Source: Nocardioides potassii
GTDB lineage: Bacteria; Actinomycetota; Actinomycetes; Propionibacteriales; Nocardioidaceae
Reading direction: 5' to 3'
Assembly (NCBI RefSeq): GCF_021648885.1
Contig: NZ_JAKJHZ010000009.1
Location: forward strand, 1-64,000
DNA length: 64,000 nucleotides
The translations under genes and the position numbers were made by a program. Positions 1 to 7,194 of this stretch are shown piece by piece (positions within the stretch are counted from its first letter, which is position 1; every line of letters starts with the position of its first letter). The notes under the pieces are model-generated. The model saw only the letters and a program-made list of their open reading frames with translations, was not told the origin of the DNA and ran no database searches.

Positions 1-777
1 ACCGACTCGCTGGACGTCCGCCGGGCGAAGGCCCTCGGTGACCTCGCCCGCACCCAGACCGCCCTCGACCTCGCCATGGGCATGGGTGGTGGTTTCGAGG
101 CTCGCTCCGCTCGCACCTCAACCACCGCGCCTCAGCTCGCAGCTACTGCTCGACGAGTAGCCGGTGAGGAACGAGCCGGCGTATCGAGACCCGACCTTCC
201 AGCAGCGCGTCAGGTGGTGCTGCACGTCCACTTCGACGCCGTAATGGTGGGCGAGCAGACCATCTTTGGTCCCACCGGCCGCCTGGAAGAACGACACAAG
301 CTCCTGCTGCTCGACCAGCTCACGTCCTGGTGCGGCGACTCCCGCACCCAGGTCACCGTCAAGCCCGTCATCGACCTCAACGCCGGATTGTCCGCACCGG
401 GATACGACATCCCCGACCGGATCCGCGACCAGGTCATCCTCCGCGACCAGACCTGCGTGTTCCCCTGGTGCACCCGACCCGCCCGACGCTGCGACATCGA
501 CCACGTCGTCCCGTTCGACCACGACGCCGACCTAGAAGGTCGACCACAACCCGGACCCACCGCCACCTGGAACCTCGCGCCCCTGTGCCGGCACCACCAC
601 CGCCTCAAGACACACACCGCCTGGCGCTACGACATGACCGCCAACGGGGTCTTCAAGTGGACCAGCCCCCACGGCCACCGCTACCGACGCGACCACACGG
701 GAACCACGTCCATCGACGTCGACCACGACCCAGATGGCGACGATCGACCCGGCATCCCACGACCGCGCCGACGATGA
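1..777 (+). CDS. DUF222/HNH endonuclease family protein, 3' part (5' end outside window)
   Basis: The frame is open from base 1 to the TGA at 775-777, so this is the C-terminal ~258 residues of a longer protein. The last part is a McrA-like HNH nuclease module: a CVFPWC zinc pair, then CDIDHVVPF (the H-x-D-H-type core), then LCRHHH. Upstream it has the GDLARTQTALDLA and RQVVLHVHFDA blocks typical of DUF222-HNH proteins, which are multicopy in Nocardioides and relatives and of unknown cellular role (suspected selfish nucleases). The first ATG, at 76, is internal and not the start. A 105-bp palindromic repeat sits in frame inside the gene (88-192) and adds about 35 residues of Ser/Thr/Ala/Arg-rich protein. 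A strong hairpin follows the stop. Confidence 0.85.
   Translation, partial: TDSLDVRRAKALGDLARTQTALDLAMGMGGGFEARSARTSTTAPQLAATARRVAGEERAGVSRPDLPAARQVVLHVHFDAVMVGEQTIFGPTGRLEERHKLLLLDQLTSWCGDSRTQVTVKPVIDLNAGLSAPGYDIPDRIRDQVILRDQTCVFPWCTRPARRCDIDHVVPFDHDADLEGRPQPGPTATWNLAPLCRHHHRLKTHTAWRYDMTANGVFKWTSPHGHRYRRDHTGTTSIDVDHDPDGDDRPGIPRPRRR
88..192. repeat. REP-like palindromic repeat inserted in frame in the HNH gene
   Basis: The left end reads GGTTTCGAGGCTCGCTC and the right end, on the opposite strand, reads GGTCTCGATACGCCGGCTCG, so the element is an imperfect inverted repeat with ends related as GGTnTCGA. The centre (about 144-160) contains a second, smaller palindrome around CTCGACGAG. The length is 105 bp, a multiple of three, with no stop in the coding frame, so the host ORF is kept. 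Repeats with GGTTTCGA...CACC ends are, from memory, common in Nocardioides genomes; that part is recalled, not tested. Confidence 0.65.
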
Positions 778-789
778 CCCCGCCCCGCA

Positions 790-815
790 CCCCCTGACCG
801 AGCACGGTCAGGGGG
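790..815 (+). terminator. Intrinsic terminator-like hairpin after the HNH gene
   Basis: A perfect 11-bp stem, CCCCCTGACCG / CGGTCAGGGGG, with loop AGCA lies 13 nt after the HNH stop. There is no T tract, as is usual in high-GC actinobacteria. Confidence 0.75.
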
Positions 816-1133
816 TAGAGGCGCGATGCGGTCTCCCGCACCGCCAGGATCAGCTCGACTATCGCCGCGCAGGGTCGTACCTCCTGGCGCGGCCACTCGA
901 CCAGTTGCTGCCGACCAAGGGACCGTCGGTTGCCAGGCGAGCCGGCAGGGCGTTGACACCACTCGTCGAGCGACAGGTAGACGACCGGGGAGCCTCACCA
1001 CGCCTGGCACGACACCAGGCGCACGATCGCCGAGAGCTCGGACGCGGAGTGACGGTGGCGGCGACTACGTTGCATCCATGATCACCTCGATCAGGTCGGA
1101 CTCCCGCGCGCGCCGTGCAGGCCTGGAGCGTTG
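816..1133. other. Non-coding stretch between HNH gene and NTF2-like gene
   Basis: No frame here has convincing coding character: the open frames are arginine-rich GC shadows without a ribosome site or recognisable family. A weak GGAG lies at 1125-1128, just before the next gene. I see no other structured element. Confidence 0.4.
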
Positions 1134-1505
1134 ATGGACACCGCCACCCTCCTCACCCGCCTCGCGGCGGTGATCGACGCCCACGACTGGGACGTGCTCC
1201 CCGCGCTCCTGCACGCCGACTTCACCTGCCGGTTGGTGCACACCGGCGAGGTCTTCGACCGGGAGCAGTGGGTGCGGTTCAACGCCGACTACCCGGGCTT
1301 CGAGCGGATGCACGTGGACGACCTGGTCAGCGACGGTGACCGAGGGGTCCTGCGCGCGACGGTCATCGGGCGGGACGACGACGGACAGGAGCTGAGGTTC
1401 GCCGTGGCGAGCTTCGCGACGGTGCGGGACGGACTGGTCGGCGATCTCGTCGAGGTCTGGGCGGACGTCGACCAGGAGCCGCCCACCGGGACCCGGCAGG
1501 TCTGA
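1134..1505 (+). CDS. SnoaL / NTF2-like small protein
   Basis: A 123-residue protein with the SnoaL-like (NTF2 fold) pattern: an N-terminal helix (LLTRLAAVIDAHDWDVLPALLHADFTC), a middle W-rich strand and a C-terminal FATVRDGLVGDLVEVWADV strand. Members are small ligand-binding or isomerase-like proteins, and the substrate cannot be told from sequence. ATG 1134 is preferred over the adjoining in-frame TTG 1131 because GGAG at 1125-1128 is better spaced for it. A GNAT gene follows after 4 nt, so the two are probably co-transcribed. Confidence 0.65.
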   Translation: MDTATLLTRLAAVIDAHDWDVLPALLHADFTCRLVHTGEVFDREQWVRFNADYPGFERMHVDDLVSDGDRGVLRATVIGRDDDGQELRFAVASFATVRDGLVGDLVEVWADVDQEPPTGTRQV

Positions 1506-1509
1506 CGCG

Positions 1510-2016
1510 GTGCTCCCCGACCCCACGGACCGGCTGACCTTCCGCGCGATGACGATGGCGGACATCGATGCCGTCACGGAGATGCTGGTCGCGTTCGACC
1601 CGATGCGCGGCGACCGGCCGCCCAGCACGCGCGACGACGCCGTGCGATGGATCGAGTGGCAGGAGCGCAACTACTCCGAGCACGACTTCGGGTTGTGGGT
1701 GGTCGAGACGCGCGACGGCGCCTTCGTCGGCGACTGCGGGCTGACGGTGCAGGACGTGGAGGGCACGCCGCACGTCGAGATCGGCTACCACCTGGTGGCG
1801 CACATGCGCGGGAGGGGCTACGCGCGGGAGGCCGCGCGCGCCGTTCGCGACTGTGCCGCCGCGCACGGCGTCGACCACCTGGTCGCCCTCATCCGGCCCG
1901 AGAACGCTGCGTCGCAACGCGTCGCCCGCAGCGTGGGCATGGAGCTCGAGCGCACGGCGTACGTCCACGGCGCCGACGCGCTGGTGCTCGGGATGCGGTT
2001 GTCGAGCAGCCCGTAG
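1510..2016 (+). CDS. GNAT-family N-acetyltransferase (RimJ/RimL type)
   Basis: A 168-residue acetyltransferase. The acetyl-CoA loop of motif A is visible in the segment IGYHLVAHMRGRGYAREAARAV (R-G-R-G-Y-A), and motif B in ALIRPENAASQRVARSVGMELE, where the ENAxSxRVAxxxGM pattern is typical of the RimJ/RimL class acting on N-termini or small amines. It starts with GTG 1510, only 4 nt after the NTF2-like gene, with no clear Shine-Dalgarno, consistent with translational coupling. It is convergent with the DUF2254 gene, 5 nt away. Substrate unknown. Confidence 0.75.
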   Translation: MLPDPTDRLTFRAMTMADIDAVTEMLVAFDPMRGDRPPSTRDDAVRWIEWQERNYSEHDFGLWVVETRDGAFVGDCGLTVQDVEGTPHVEIGYHLVAHMRGRGYAREAARAVRDCAAAHGVDHLVALIRPENAASQRVARSVGMELERTAYVHGADALVLGMRLSSSP

Positions 2017-2021
2017 CCGGG

Positions 2022-3362
2022 TCAGCGTCCGGTGCGGACGCGGACGTGGTGCGCGGACTGCCCCACCTCGCTCTCGCGCACCACGTCCGCTCCCGAGCCG
2101 ATGCCTTGCGCATCGGGTATCGACGCGCTCTCGACGTCGCTCTGGTCGTCGAAGGCGCGCCCCACGCCAGCCGTCAGCAGCTCGAGCTGGCGGTCGATCT
2201 CCCCCCGTCGCGACGCAGGGGCCACCAGGCTGAGGTCCTCCAGCGCGGCCCGCAGGCGTCGGGCGACCTGGGGCGAGCCGGCTCCCGCGAGGCGGAGCTC
2301 GTCGAACGCCAGTCGGACGTAGCCGGTCCAGTCGAGGGCGGGCGTGGTCAGCCGTACGACGCCGTGCTCGTCCGTGTGCTCACCGCCGGGGATCGGGCGG
2401 GTCGCGAGCTGTCGCAGGGCGTCGTGAAGGCGGTCGATGGCCTGCACGCTCGTGGTGGGGTCGTTGAAGGGGCTGGACACACCGCGCTCGGCGATGTCCA
2501 CGAGCTGGCGGAACCCGTAGGCCGGGTCGTCGGGGTACGAGCGCTCGTTGCTCAGTGCGACGAGGCGAGCAAGGCGGCGGTGGTCCAGCCGCTCGCCGCT
2601 CCCGGTCGTCACGACGAGCATCGGGGCACCGGCACACACGAAGTCGCCCATCGCCGGCAGGAGCCGCAGCGAGCAGTCGGCGGCCTGAGCCGCTGCGACG
2701 ATGCCGGGCACGTCGATCATGACGACCACACCCGGCTCGGACGCGGTGACCTCCTGCGGGTCCCGGTCAGCACCGCCGCTTCCGTCGATCGGGTAGACGC
2801 GGCGCAGCTGCTCGTGCAGGTGGTCGCCGACGAGGTCGATGAGACCGGCGACCCGCAGGGTCTGGCCGGCGTGGTGGACGTAGAGGACGAGGGCGACGAC
2901 GCTCGCCACCATCAGCAGCTCTCCGAGCAGGACGGTCAGCCCCGGCACGTAGCCGTCGCTGCTCGACACGTCGTCCACCTGCGAGATCGCCAGCAGCGCG
3001 TACACCGTCGTGGCGGCGAACAGCCCGTGGGTCAGCTGGCTGGGCCGGTCACGGAGCAACGCCCCGACGATCCGCGGGGAGAACTGCCCCATGGCCAGCT
3101 GCACCGCCACGGTCACCACCGTGAGGACCAGCGTGATCAGCGTGACCATGGAGGTGACGATCGTGCTCAGCACGGTCTGCGCGGAGGTGGCCGAGCCCGT
3201 CGCCCAGTGCGGGACGAGCGGGCCGCCGGCCGCCCGGTCGATGCCGGCAGCGGCGACACACAGGGCCGCGCCACCGAGCAGGCAGACGAGTGGCACCAGC
3301 CACAACGCATCACGGAGCGCGAGATGGAGCTGCTGCGACGTTCCTTCGGTCGACCTGGTCAC
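2022..3362 (-). CDS. DUF2254 family membrane protein
   Basis: A 446-residue predicted integral membrane protein. Hydrophobic segments lie at about residues 20-40 (LWLVPLVCLLGGAALCVAAAG), 60-90 (VLSTIVTSMVTLITLVLTVVTVAVQLAM), 110-125 and 140-165. The soluble C-terminal half holds the DUF2254-typical segment ending DIAERGVSSPFNDPTTSVQAIDRL. The invariant FSPRIVGALLRDR stretch after the second segment also marks this family. Function is unknown. GTG 3362 lies 9 nt beyond the stop of the small monooxygenase-like ORF, so the two probably form a transcription unit. Confidence 0.8.
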   Translation of the reverse strand: MTRSTEGTSQQLHLALRDALWLVPLVCLLGGAALCVAAAGIDRAAGGPLVPHWATGSATSAQTVLSTIVTSMVTLITLVLTVVTVAVQLAMGQFSPRIVGALLRDRPSQLTHGLFAATTVYALLAISQVDDVSSSDGYVPGLTVLLGELLMVASVVALVLYVHHAGQTLRVAGLIDLVGDHLHEQLRRVYPIDGSGGADRDPQEVTASEPGVVVMIDVPGIVAAAQAADCSLRLLPAMGDFVCAGAPMLVVTTGSGERLDHRRLARLVALSNERSYPDDPAYGFRQLVDIAERGVSSPFNDPTTSVQAIDRLHDALRQLATRPIPGGEHTDEHGVVRLTTPALDWTGYVRLAFDELRLAGAGSPQVARRLRAALEDLSLVAPASRRGEIDRQLELLTAGVGRAFDDQSDVESASIPDAQGIGSGADVVRESEVGQSAHHVRVRTGR

Positions 3363-3371
3363 GGGTCGCGG

Positions 3372-3551
3372 CTACTTCGCCGCGAGGACGTCGACCGGCA
3401 CGATCTCGGGGTCCGCGTCGAAGGCGTACCACGTCACGGTGCCCTGCTCCTGGGCCGCGAGCTCCCGGCCGCGCTCCAGGAACGCACCGAGCTCGTCGCC
3501 CTTGCCGGTCTGGGCCTTCAAGGTTGCGAGCAGTCCTCGGTCGACAGCCAT
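3372..3551 (-). CDS. Antibiotic biosynthesis monooxygenase (ABM)-like protein, internally deleted
   Basis: A 59-residue ORF whose first ~44 residues (GLLATLKAQTGKGDELGAF ... EQGTVTWYAF) match the first half of an ABM-fold quinol monooxygenase and whose last ~12 (PEIVPVDVLAAK) match its C-terminus. The central ~35-40 residues of the usual ~95-100-residue domain are missing, without loss of frame. ABM proteins are dimeric ferredoxin-like barrels, and the missing part supplies core strands, so the product is probably inactive or differently folded. A good ribosome site (GAGAGGA, 7 nt before ATG 3551) is still present, so it may be translated. Could equally be called a pseudogene. Confidence 0.55.
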   Translation of the reverse strand: MAVDRGLLATLKAQTGKGDELGAFLERGRELAAQEQGTVTWYAFDADPEIVPVDVLAAK

Positions 3552-3666
3552 GGGGCGGTCCTCTCGTCGGGGTGTGATCGACGCTAGGGCCTCGCCGTCC
3601 CCGGCGGCATCGGCAGACCTGCCGATCCCGTGGCGGGAGGACGGGGAGCCGTCGGACGCGGTCCGG

Positions 3667-4698
3667 CTAGTCGTCGACCAGGCCCACCCGCAGGTACTCA
3701 GCGGCGTAGGTGCCGGTGAGCAGCAGCGAGGCATAGCGCGCGACCTCGGCGTCCGCGTCGGTCTCGACGGTCTCGACCCGTACGCCGTGGCTGGCGGCCG
3801 CGGCGCGCAGCACGCCGGTCTGCTCCCGCACGACGGGGTCGTCCGAGCGGTCGTCGAGGATGAGGAGCAGCGGCCGCAGCTCGGGCGCCTCCTCGGCGAA
3901 CGGGTCGGCGAAGACGTCGTGCGGCCGGGTCGCCTCGATGACGGGCAGCAGGTGCTCCGCGTCGCCGGCGATGGCGGAGCGACCGCTGGTGCGGCGCAGC
4001 GACTCGGCGAGCCGGCGGGCGGCGCGCGCGGCGAGCACCGAGCCGCCCCACACGAGCGGGTTGGTGTCGGCCATCGCGATCGCGAGCATCTTGGCCGGGT
4101 TCACGGCCAGGTCACGGTGCGGGGAGCAATCGGTGGCGACCTTGTCGAGCGACTCCGCGACCGACTCCGCGTCGGCGCGCGGACCGAGGTGCACGTGCGC
4201 GAGGTAGTCGAGCATCACGACTGCCGTCGCGAGCTGGTCGCCGGTCACCGTGGGCAGCACGGTGACGTGCCGGCCCGCGGCGTGCTCGCCGACCAGGGAT
4301 CGCTCGGGGCAGGCGACGACGACCTGCGCACCGCGGCGTACGGCCTCGGCGACCGCTGACGCGGACCCGTGGTCGTTGCCCTCCGGGGCGAGCATGACGA
4401 CGAGGTCGAGCGACCCGGTCCACCCCGGGAGCCCGGGGTTGGGCCACGCGACGAACGGCACCGGGCACCACGGCTCCAGCACCGCGCGCAGCAGGCGCGA
4501 ATCAGGGCCGGCGGCGATGACCGCACGCGGACGCGCCTCGTCACGCCCCCGCGCGATCAGCTCGGCCGTCGCGGACGCCGCCTCGTGGGCCTCGCGCCGC
4601 ACCCGCGCACCGCTCTCGGCCAGCGTGCGCAGCCGCAGGTCCACGGTCTGGAGCACGCCGGCGTCGTCCAGCCGGGCCTCGTCGAACCAGGTGGCCAT
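3667..4698 (-). CDS. SIS-domain protein, Rv3256c-like (phosphosugar isomerase-related)
   Basis: A 343-residue protein resembling the N- and C-terminal sugar-isomerase (SIS) lobes of bifunctional phosphoglucose/phosphomannose isomerases. It has AVIAAGPDSRLLRAVLEP at the first phosphate-binding turn, NPGLPGWTGSLDLVVMLAPEG, and a C-terminal lobe beginning MADTNPLVWGGSVLAARAARR. Its place beside DUF3499 and whiB2 matches M. tuberculosis Rv3256c, located between manA and manB; neither of those is present here. ATG 4698 overlaps the stop of the Trm112-like gene as TGATG, which supports this start rather than an upstream in-frame one. Catalytic activity is not established. Confidence 0.7.
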   Translation of the reverse strand: MATWFDEARLDDAGVLQTVDLRLRTLAESGARVRREAHEAASATAELIARGRDEARPRAVIAAGPDSRLLRAVLEPWCPVPFVAWPNPGLPGWTGSLDLVVMLAPEGNDHGSASAVAEAVRRGAQVVVACPERSLVGEHAAGRHVTVLPTVTGDQLATAVVMLDYLAHVHLGPRADAESVAESLDKVATDCSPHRDLAVNPAKMLAIAMADTNPLVWGGSVLAARAARRLAESLRRTSGRSAIAGDAEHLLPVIEATRPHDVFADPFAEEAPELRPLLLILDDRSDDPVVREQTGVLRAAAASHGVRVETVETDADAEVARYASLLLTGTYAAEYLRVGLVDD

Positions 4699-4874
4699 CA
4701 GGCGGGCTTGCGTGCCTCGTCGACCAGCAGCACGGGGATGTCGTCGCGCACGGGGTAGGCGTTGCCGCACCCCTGGCAGACCAGCTCGTCCGCGCCGTCG
4801 GCGACCTCGGGCACGAGCTCTCCGTGGCAGGCCGGGCAGACGATGATGCTCAGCAGCTGGGGGTCGATGTTCAC
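4698..4874 (-). CDS. Trm112-like small zinc protein
   Basis: A 58-residue protein with two cysteine pairs, C13-P-A-C16 and C33-Q-G-C36, then the conserved [18 protein letters not shown] tail of Trm112/YcaR-type proteins (UPF0434). In eukaryotes Trm112 activates methyltransferases; bacterial relatives are small zinc ribbons with no settled role. GTG 4874 is supported by a TAGTCT -10 hexamer ending 7 nt upstream (leaderless arrangement) and by the family N-terminus (hydrophobic LLSIIVCP directly after the start). It is coupled to the SIS gene by a one-base overlap. Confidence 0.8.
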   Translation of the reverse strand: MNIDPQLLSIIVCPACHGELVPEVADGADELVCQGCGNAYPVRDDIPVLLVDEARKPA

Positions 4875-4881
4875 GCCGAGC

Positions 4882-4887
4882 AGACTA
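4882..4887 (-). promoter_or_regulatory. -10 hexamer (TAGTCT) of leaderless Trm112-like gene
   Basis: TAGTCT on the minus strand ends 7 nt before GTG 4874, so the predicted transcript starts at or next to the start codon. Confidence 0.5.
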
Positions 4888-4889
4888 GT

Positions 4890-5255
4890 TCAGTCGGTGG
4901 GCGTGAGGACCCGCAGGTGGCCACGCTTGGCGCCGCGGCTCGGGTCATCGGTCGAGTGCAGCGGCACCGGGGCGGGCGCCGGGCGGGCGGCCTCGCGCAC
5001 GGCGTCGGCGAGGGCCAGCAGGTCGTCCGTGCTCGGCCCCTGCGCGCGCGGGTCCGGAGCCAGCCGGAGCACCTCCCAGCCCCGCGGGGCGGAGAGCCGC
5101 TCGCTGTGGAGCTCGCAGAGGTCGTAGGCGTGCGGCTCCGCGTACGTCGCCAGCGGACCGAGGACGGCGGTCTGGTCGGCGTAGACGTAGGTCAGCGTGT
5201 TGACGGCCGCACGACCACACGCCGTCCGCGAACAACGACGACTGGCAAGGCTCAC
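4890..5255 (-). CDS. DUF3499 family protein (Rv3258c-like)
   Basis: A 121-residue protein with the family's N-terminal cysteine pattern (RRCSRTACGRAAVNTLTYVYADQTAVLGPL) and YDLCELHSERLSAPRGWEVLRL, likely a small zinc-binding fold. Function unknown, but the gene is conserved next to whiB2/fbiA in actinobacteria and is divergent from the metallopeptidase gene as in mycobacteria. The chosen GTG 5255 gives the conserved SLASRRCSR start and has TAGCGT 7 nt upstream. The C-terminal third is proline-rich and variable. Confidence 0.8.
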   Translation of the reverse strand: MSLASRRCSRTACGRAAVNTLTYVYADQTAVLGPLATYAEPHAYDLCELHSERLSAPRGWEVLRLAPDPRAQGPSTDDLLALADAVREAARPAPAPVPLHSTDDPSRGAKRGHLRVLTPTD

Positions 5256-5262
5256 GCCGGTG

Positions 5263-5268
5263 ACGCTA
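5263..5268 (-). promoter_or_regulatory. -10 hexamer (TAGCGT) of leaderless DUF3499 gene
   Basis: TAGCGT on the minus strand is separated by 7 nt from GTG 5255. It lies in a 49-bp divergent intergenic region with the metallopeptidase promoter. Confidence 0.5.
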
Positions 5269-5292
5269 CCCGCCGCCCGCACGTCCGGCGCT

Positions 5293-5298
5293 TAGGCT
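5293..5298 (+). promoter_or_regulatory. -10 hexamer (TAGGCT) of leaderless metallopeptidase gene
   Basis: TAGGCT is separated by 6 nt from GTG 5305, placing the likely transcription start at the start codon. Confidence 0.55.
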
Positions 5299-5304
5299 CG
5301 CGGC

Positions 5305-5778
5305 GTGGCAGACCTGGCAGGCATGGCAGACCCGGCGGAGCAGGCGACCGACGGTGCCCGACGCCGCACCCGCGACCGCAGGGGCCGCGGGATGCGTGGC
5401 CCTGGCGTCCTGCCGGCCGACCCCGGCACGCCGGCGCTGCGCACGACGCGGCAGAAGTTCGACCAGCTGGTCCTCGACGTGGTCACCCCGCTCGACGAGC
5501 GCTGGCAGCGCCACCTCGGCCTGGTGGAGTACGCCGTCGAGGACGCCCCGATGCTCCCCGACGACTGGGGCGACGAGACCGTCCCGCTGTCGTCGCTCGT
5601 GCGCGGCAAGGGCCAGTCCCCCACCCGCCTGGTGATCTTCCGGCGGCCGATCGAGCACCGCGCCACCAACCGCGACGAGCTCGAGGCGATGGTGCACACG
5701 GTCGTCGTCGAGCAGCTCGCCGAGCTGCTCGGCCTGCCCCCCGGCGAGGTGGACGAGAGGTACGGCGAGGACGACTAG
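5305..5778 (+). CDS. Metallopeptidase-family (zincin-like) protein, Rv3259-like
   Basis: A 157-residue protein of the small zincin-like family conserved beside whiB2. The visible core is LVEYAVEDAPMLPDDW, then LVIFRRPIEHRA, then a helix ELEAMVHTVVVEQLAELLGLPPGEVDERYGEDD. In canonical members this helix carries HExxH; here the equivalent stretch reads VVVEQ, so the metal site is degenerate and protease activity is doubtful, as in other actinobacterial members. The N-terminal ~45 residues are basic and disordered-looking. GTG 5305 is preferred over ATG 5323 because of the TAGGCT hexamer 6 nt upstream. Confidence 0.7.
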   Translation: MADLAGMADPAEQATDGARRRTRDRRGRGMRGPGVLPADPGTPALRTTRQKFDQLVLDVVTPLDERWQRHLGLVEYAVEDAPMLPDDWGDETVPLSSLVRGKGQSPTRLVIFRRPIEHRATNRDELEAMVHTVVVEQLAELLGLPPGEVDERYGEDD

Positions 5779-5796
5779 CGCGTGGCCGGATCTGGT

Positions 5797-7194
5797 CTAG
5801 CGCTGGGCCGGCCGGACGTCCGCGACCTCGCTGGTCGTCACCAGCGGCGCGAGCGGAAGCACCGAGAGCCCGCGGTCGCTCACCTCCAGCGACACGACGC
5901 CGTCGGTGCGGTCGAGCCGCACGAGCGCCATCACGGCGTCGTCGGGCAGCCGGACGCGCGCCGCGGTCGAGGGGTTGATCTCCACCCGCCGCTCGCGCAC
6001 GACCTCCGCGCCGTCCTCGTCCCACGCCTGCAGCGTCAGCACGCCCGGTGCGGTGGCGCCGACGACGACCAGTCGCTTCGACCCGGCGGGCAGGGCCGCG
6101 GCAGCCTCGCCGCTGATGGTCGGCCCGGCGGTCGACAGGGCGAGGTCGTCGGAGATCCGGGTGCGCAGCGAGGCGGTGACGGGACCGGTCGCCTCGACCC
6201 GCAGCGCCTGCACGCCCTCGGCCTTCGTGCCGCGCAGCACGCCCGAGAGATCCACCTCGCTGACGGAGGCCGGCGCGAGGGCGATCTCGTCCAACCCCGA
6301 CGGGGCGAACTCGCTGTCCGCGCTCACCAGCTCGAGCGTCACCCGCACCTCGCTGTCGCCGGGGTTGGCGAGCGTCAGGGTCCGGTCGGCGGCGCCCGCC
6401 CCGACCCCGGCGACGTACGACGTCGTGGCGGGCGCGGTCTGCGAGGGCAGCCACTCGCGCACGGGCCGGTCCGGACCGAGGGGGTCGACCTGGTCGACGA
6501 CGCTCGACGAGAGCCGGCCTCGCGACACCTGCACGCGCAGCGCCAGGGCGTCGCGGCTCGGGACGACCTGGGACAGGTCGAAGGAGGCCGTGCCGCTGCC
6601 GGGGACCCGGACGCCGCGCAGCGCCGGGACGTCGACCAGGGCGCTGCCGTCCCACACGGTCACGTCGGCGACGGCCGGACCCTTGTCGGGGTTGGTCAGC
6701 GTGAGGGTGGAGGAGTGCTCGGCCGAGGCGCCGGCGCCGGTGAACCAGCGCTCCGGCACCGGCCGGTCGCAGTCGACAGCGGACCCCGCCCCCGACCGGG
6801 CCACCACGAGCCCGGCGGCCAGGTCGCCGCTCGCGTCGACCACGACGGCCTCGCGCTCGGTGAGGGAGCCGACCCCGCTGTCGATCGGCGCGATGTCGTC
6901 CTGGCGGCCGACCCGGATCGCGACGTCACCCGAGCCGAGACCGGTGCTCCCCAGGCGGACGTCGTCGGCGCCCGGCAGCCGTGCCGGGCACACCGCGGTG
7001 GCCCGGTCGAGCGTGGCGCTCGACGGAGGGTGGGAGGTGGGTGGCGTCGCGGCCGGGCGGACGATCGCCAGCGCGGCCACCGTGAGGAGTGGGACGACCA
7101 CAGCGAGCAGCGTCAGCGGCGACGGCCGACGTCCGGCCGCCTCGGCGACCCGTCGGCGCCCGGCGGGCCGGGTGTCGGGAGCGGGCTCAGGCAT
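5797..7194 (-). CDS. DUF5719 family membrane-anchored protein
   Basis: A 465-residue protein with a short basic cytoplasmic tail, one transmembrane segment (about residues 27-46, LTLLAVVVPLLTVAALAIVR) and a large extracellular region made of repeated beta-strand units (for example STLTLTNPDKGPAVADVTVWDGSALVDVPALRGVRV and RTLTLANPGDSEVRVTLELVS). These look like tandem Ig-like or DUF5719 folds. Its first 8 bases overlap the end of the giant glycosyltransferase gene, so they are translationally coupled and likely act together at the cell surface. Function unknown. Confidence 0.7.
   Translation of the reverse strand: MPEPAPDTRPAGRRRVAEAAGRRPSPLTLLAVVVPLLTVAALAIVRPAATPPTSHPPSSATLDRATAVCPARLPGADDVRLGSTGLGSGDVAIRVGRQDDIAPIDSGVGSLTEREAVVVDASGDLAAGLVVARSGAGSAVDCDRPVPERWFTGAGASAEHSSTLTLTNPDKGPAVADVTVWDGSALVDVPALRGVRVPGSGTASFDLSQVVPSRDALALRVQVSRGRLSSSVVDQVDPLGPDRPVREWLPSQTAPATTSYVAGVGAGAADRTLTLANPGDSEVRVTLELVSADSEFAPSGLDEIALAPASVSEVDLSGVLRGTKAEGVQALRVEATGPVTASLRTRISDDLALSTAGPTISGEAAAALPAGSKRLVVVGATAPGVLTLQAWDEDGAEVVRERRVEINPSTAARVRLPDDAVMALVRLDRTDGVVSLEVSDRGLSVLPLAPLVTTSEVADVRPAQR

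Noticed and set aside
1131-1136. TTG 1131 as the start of the NTF2-like gene
   Set aside because: ATG 1134 is adjacent, in frame and better spaced from the weak GGAG.
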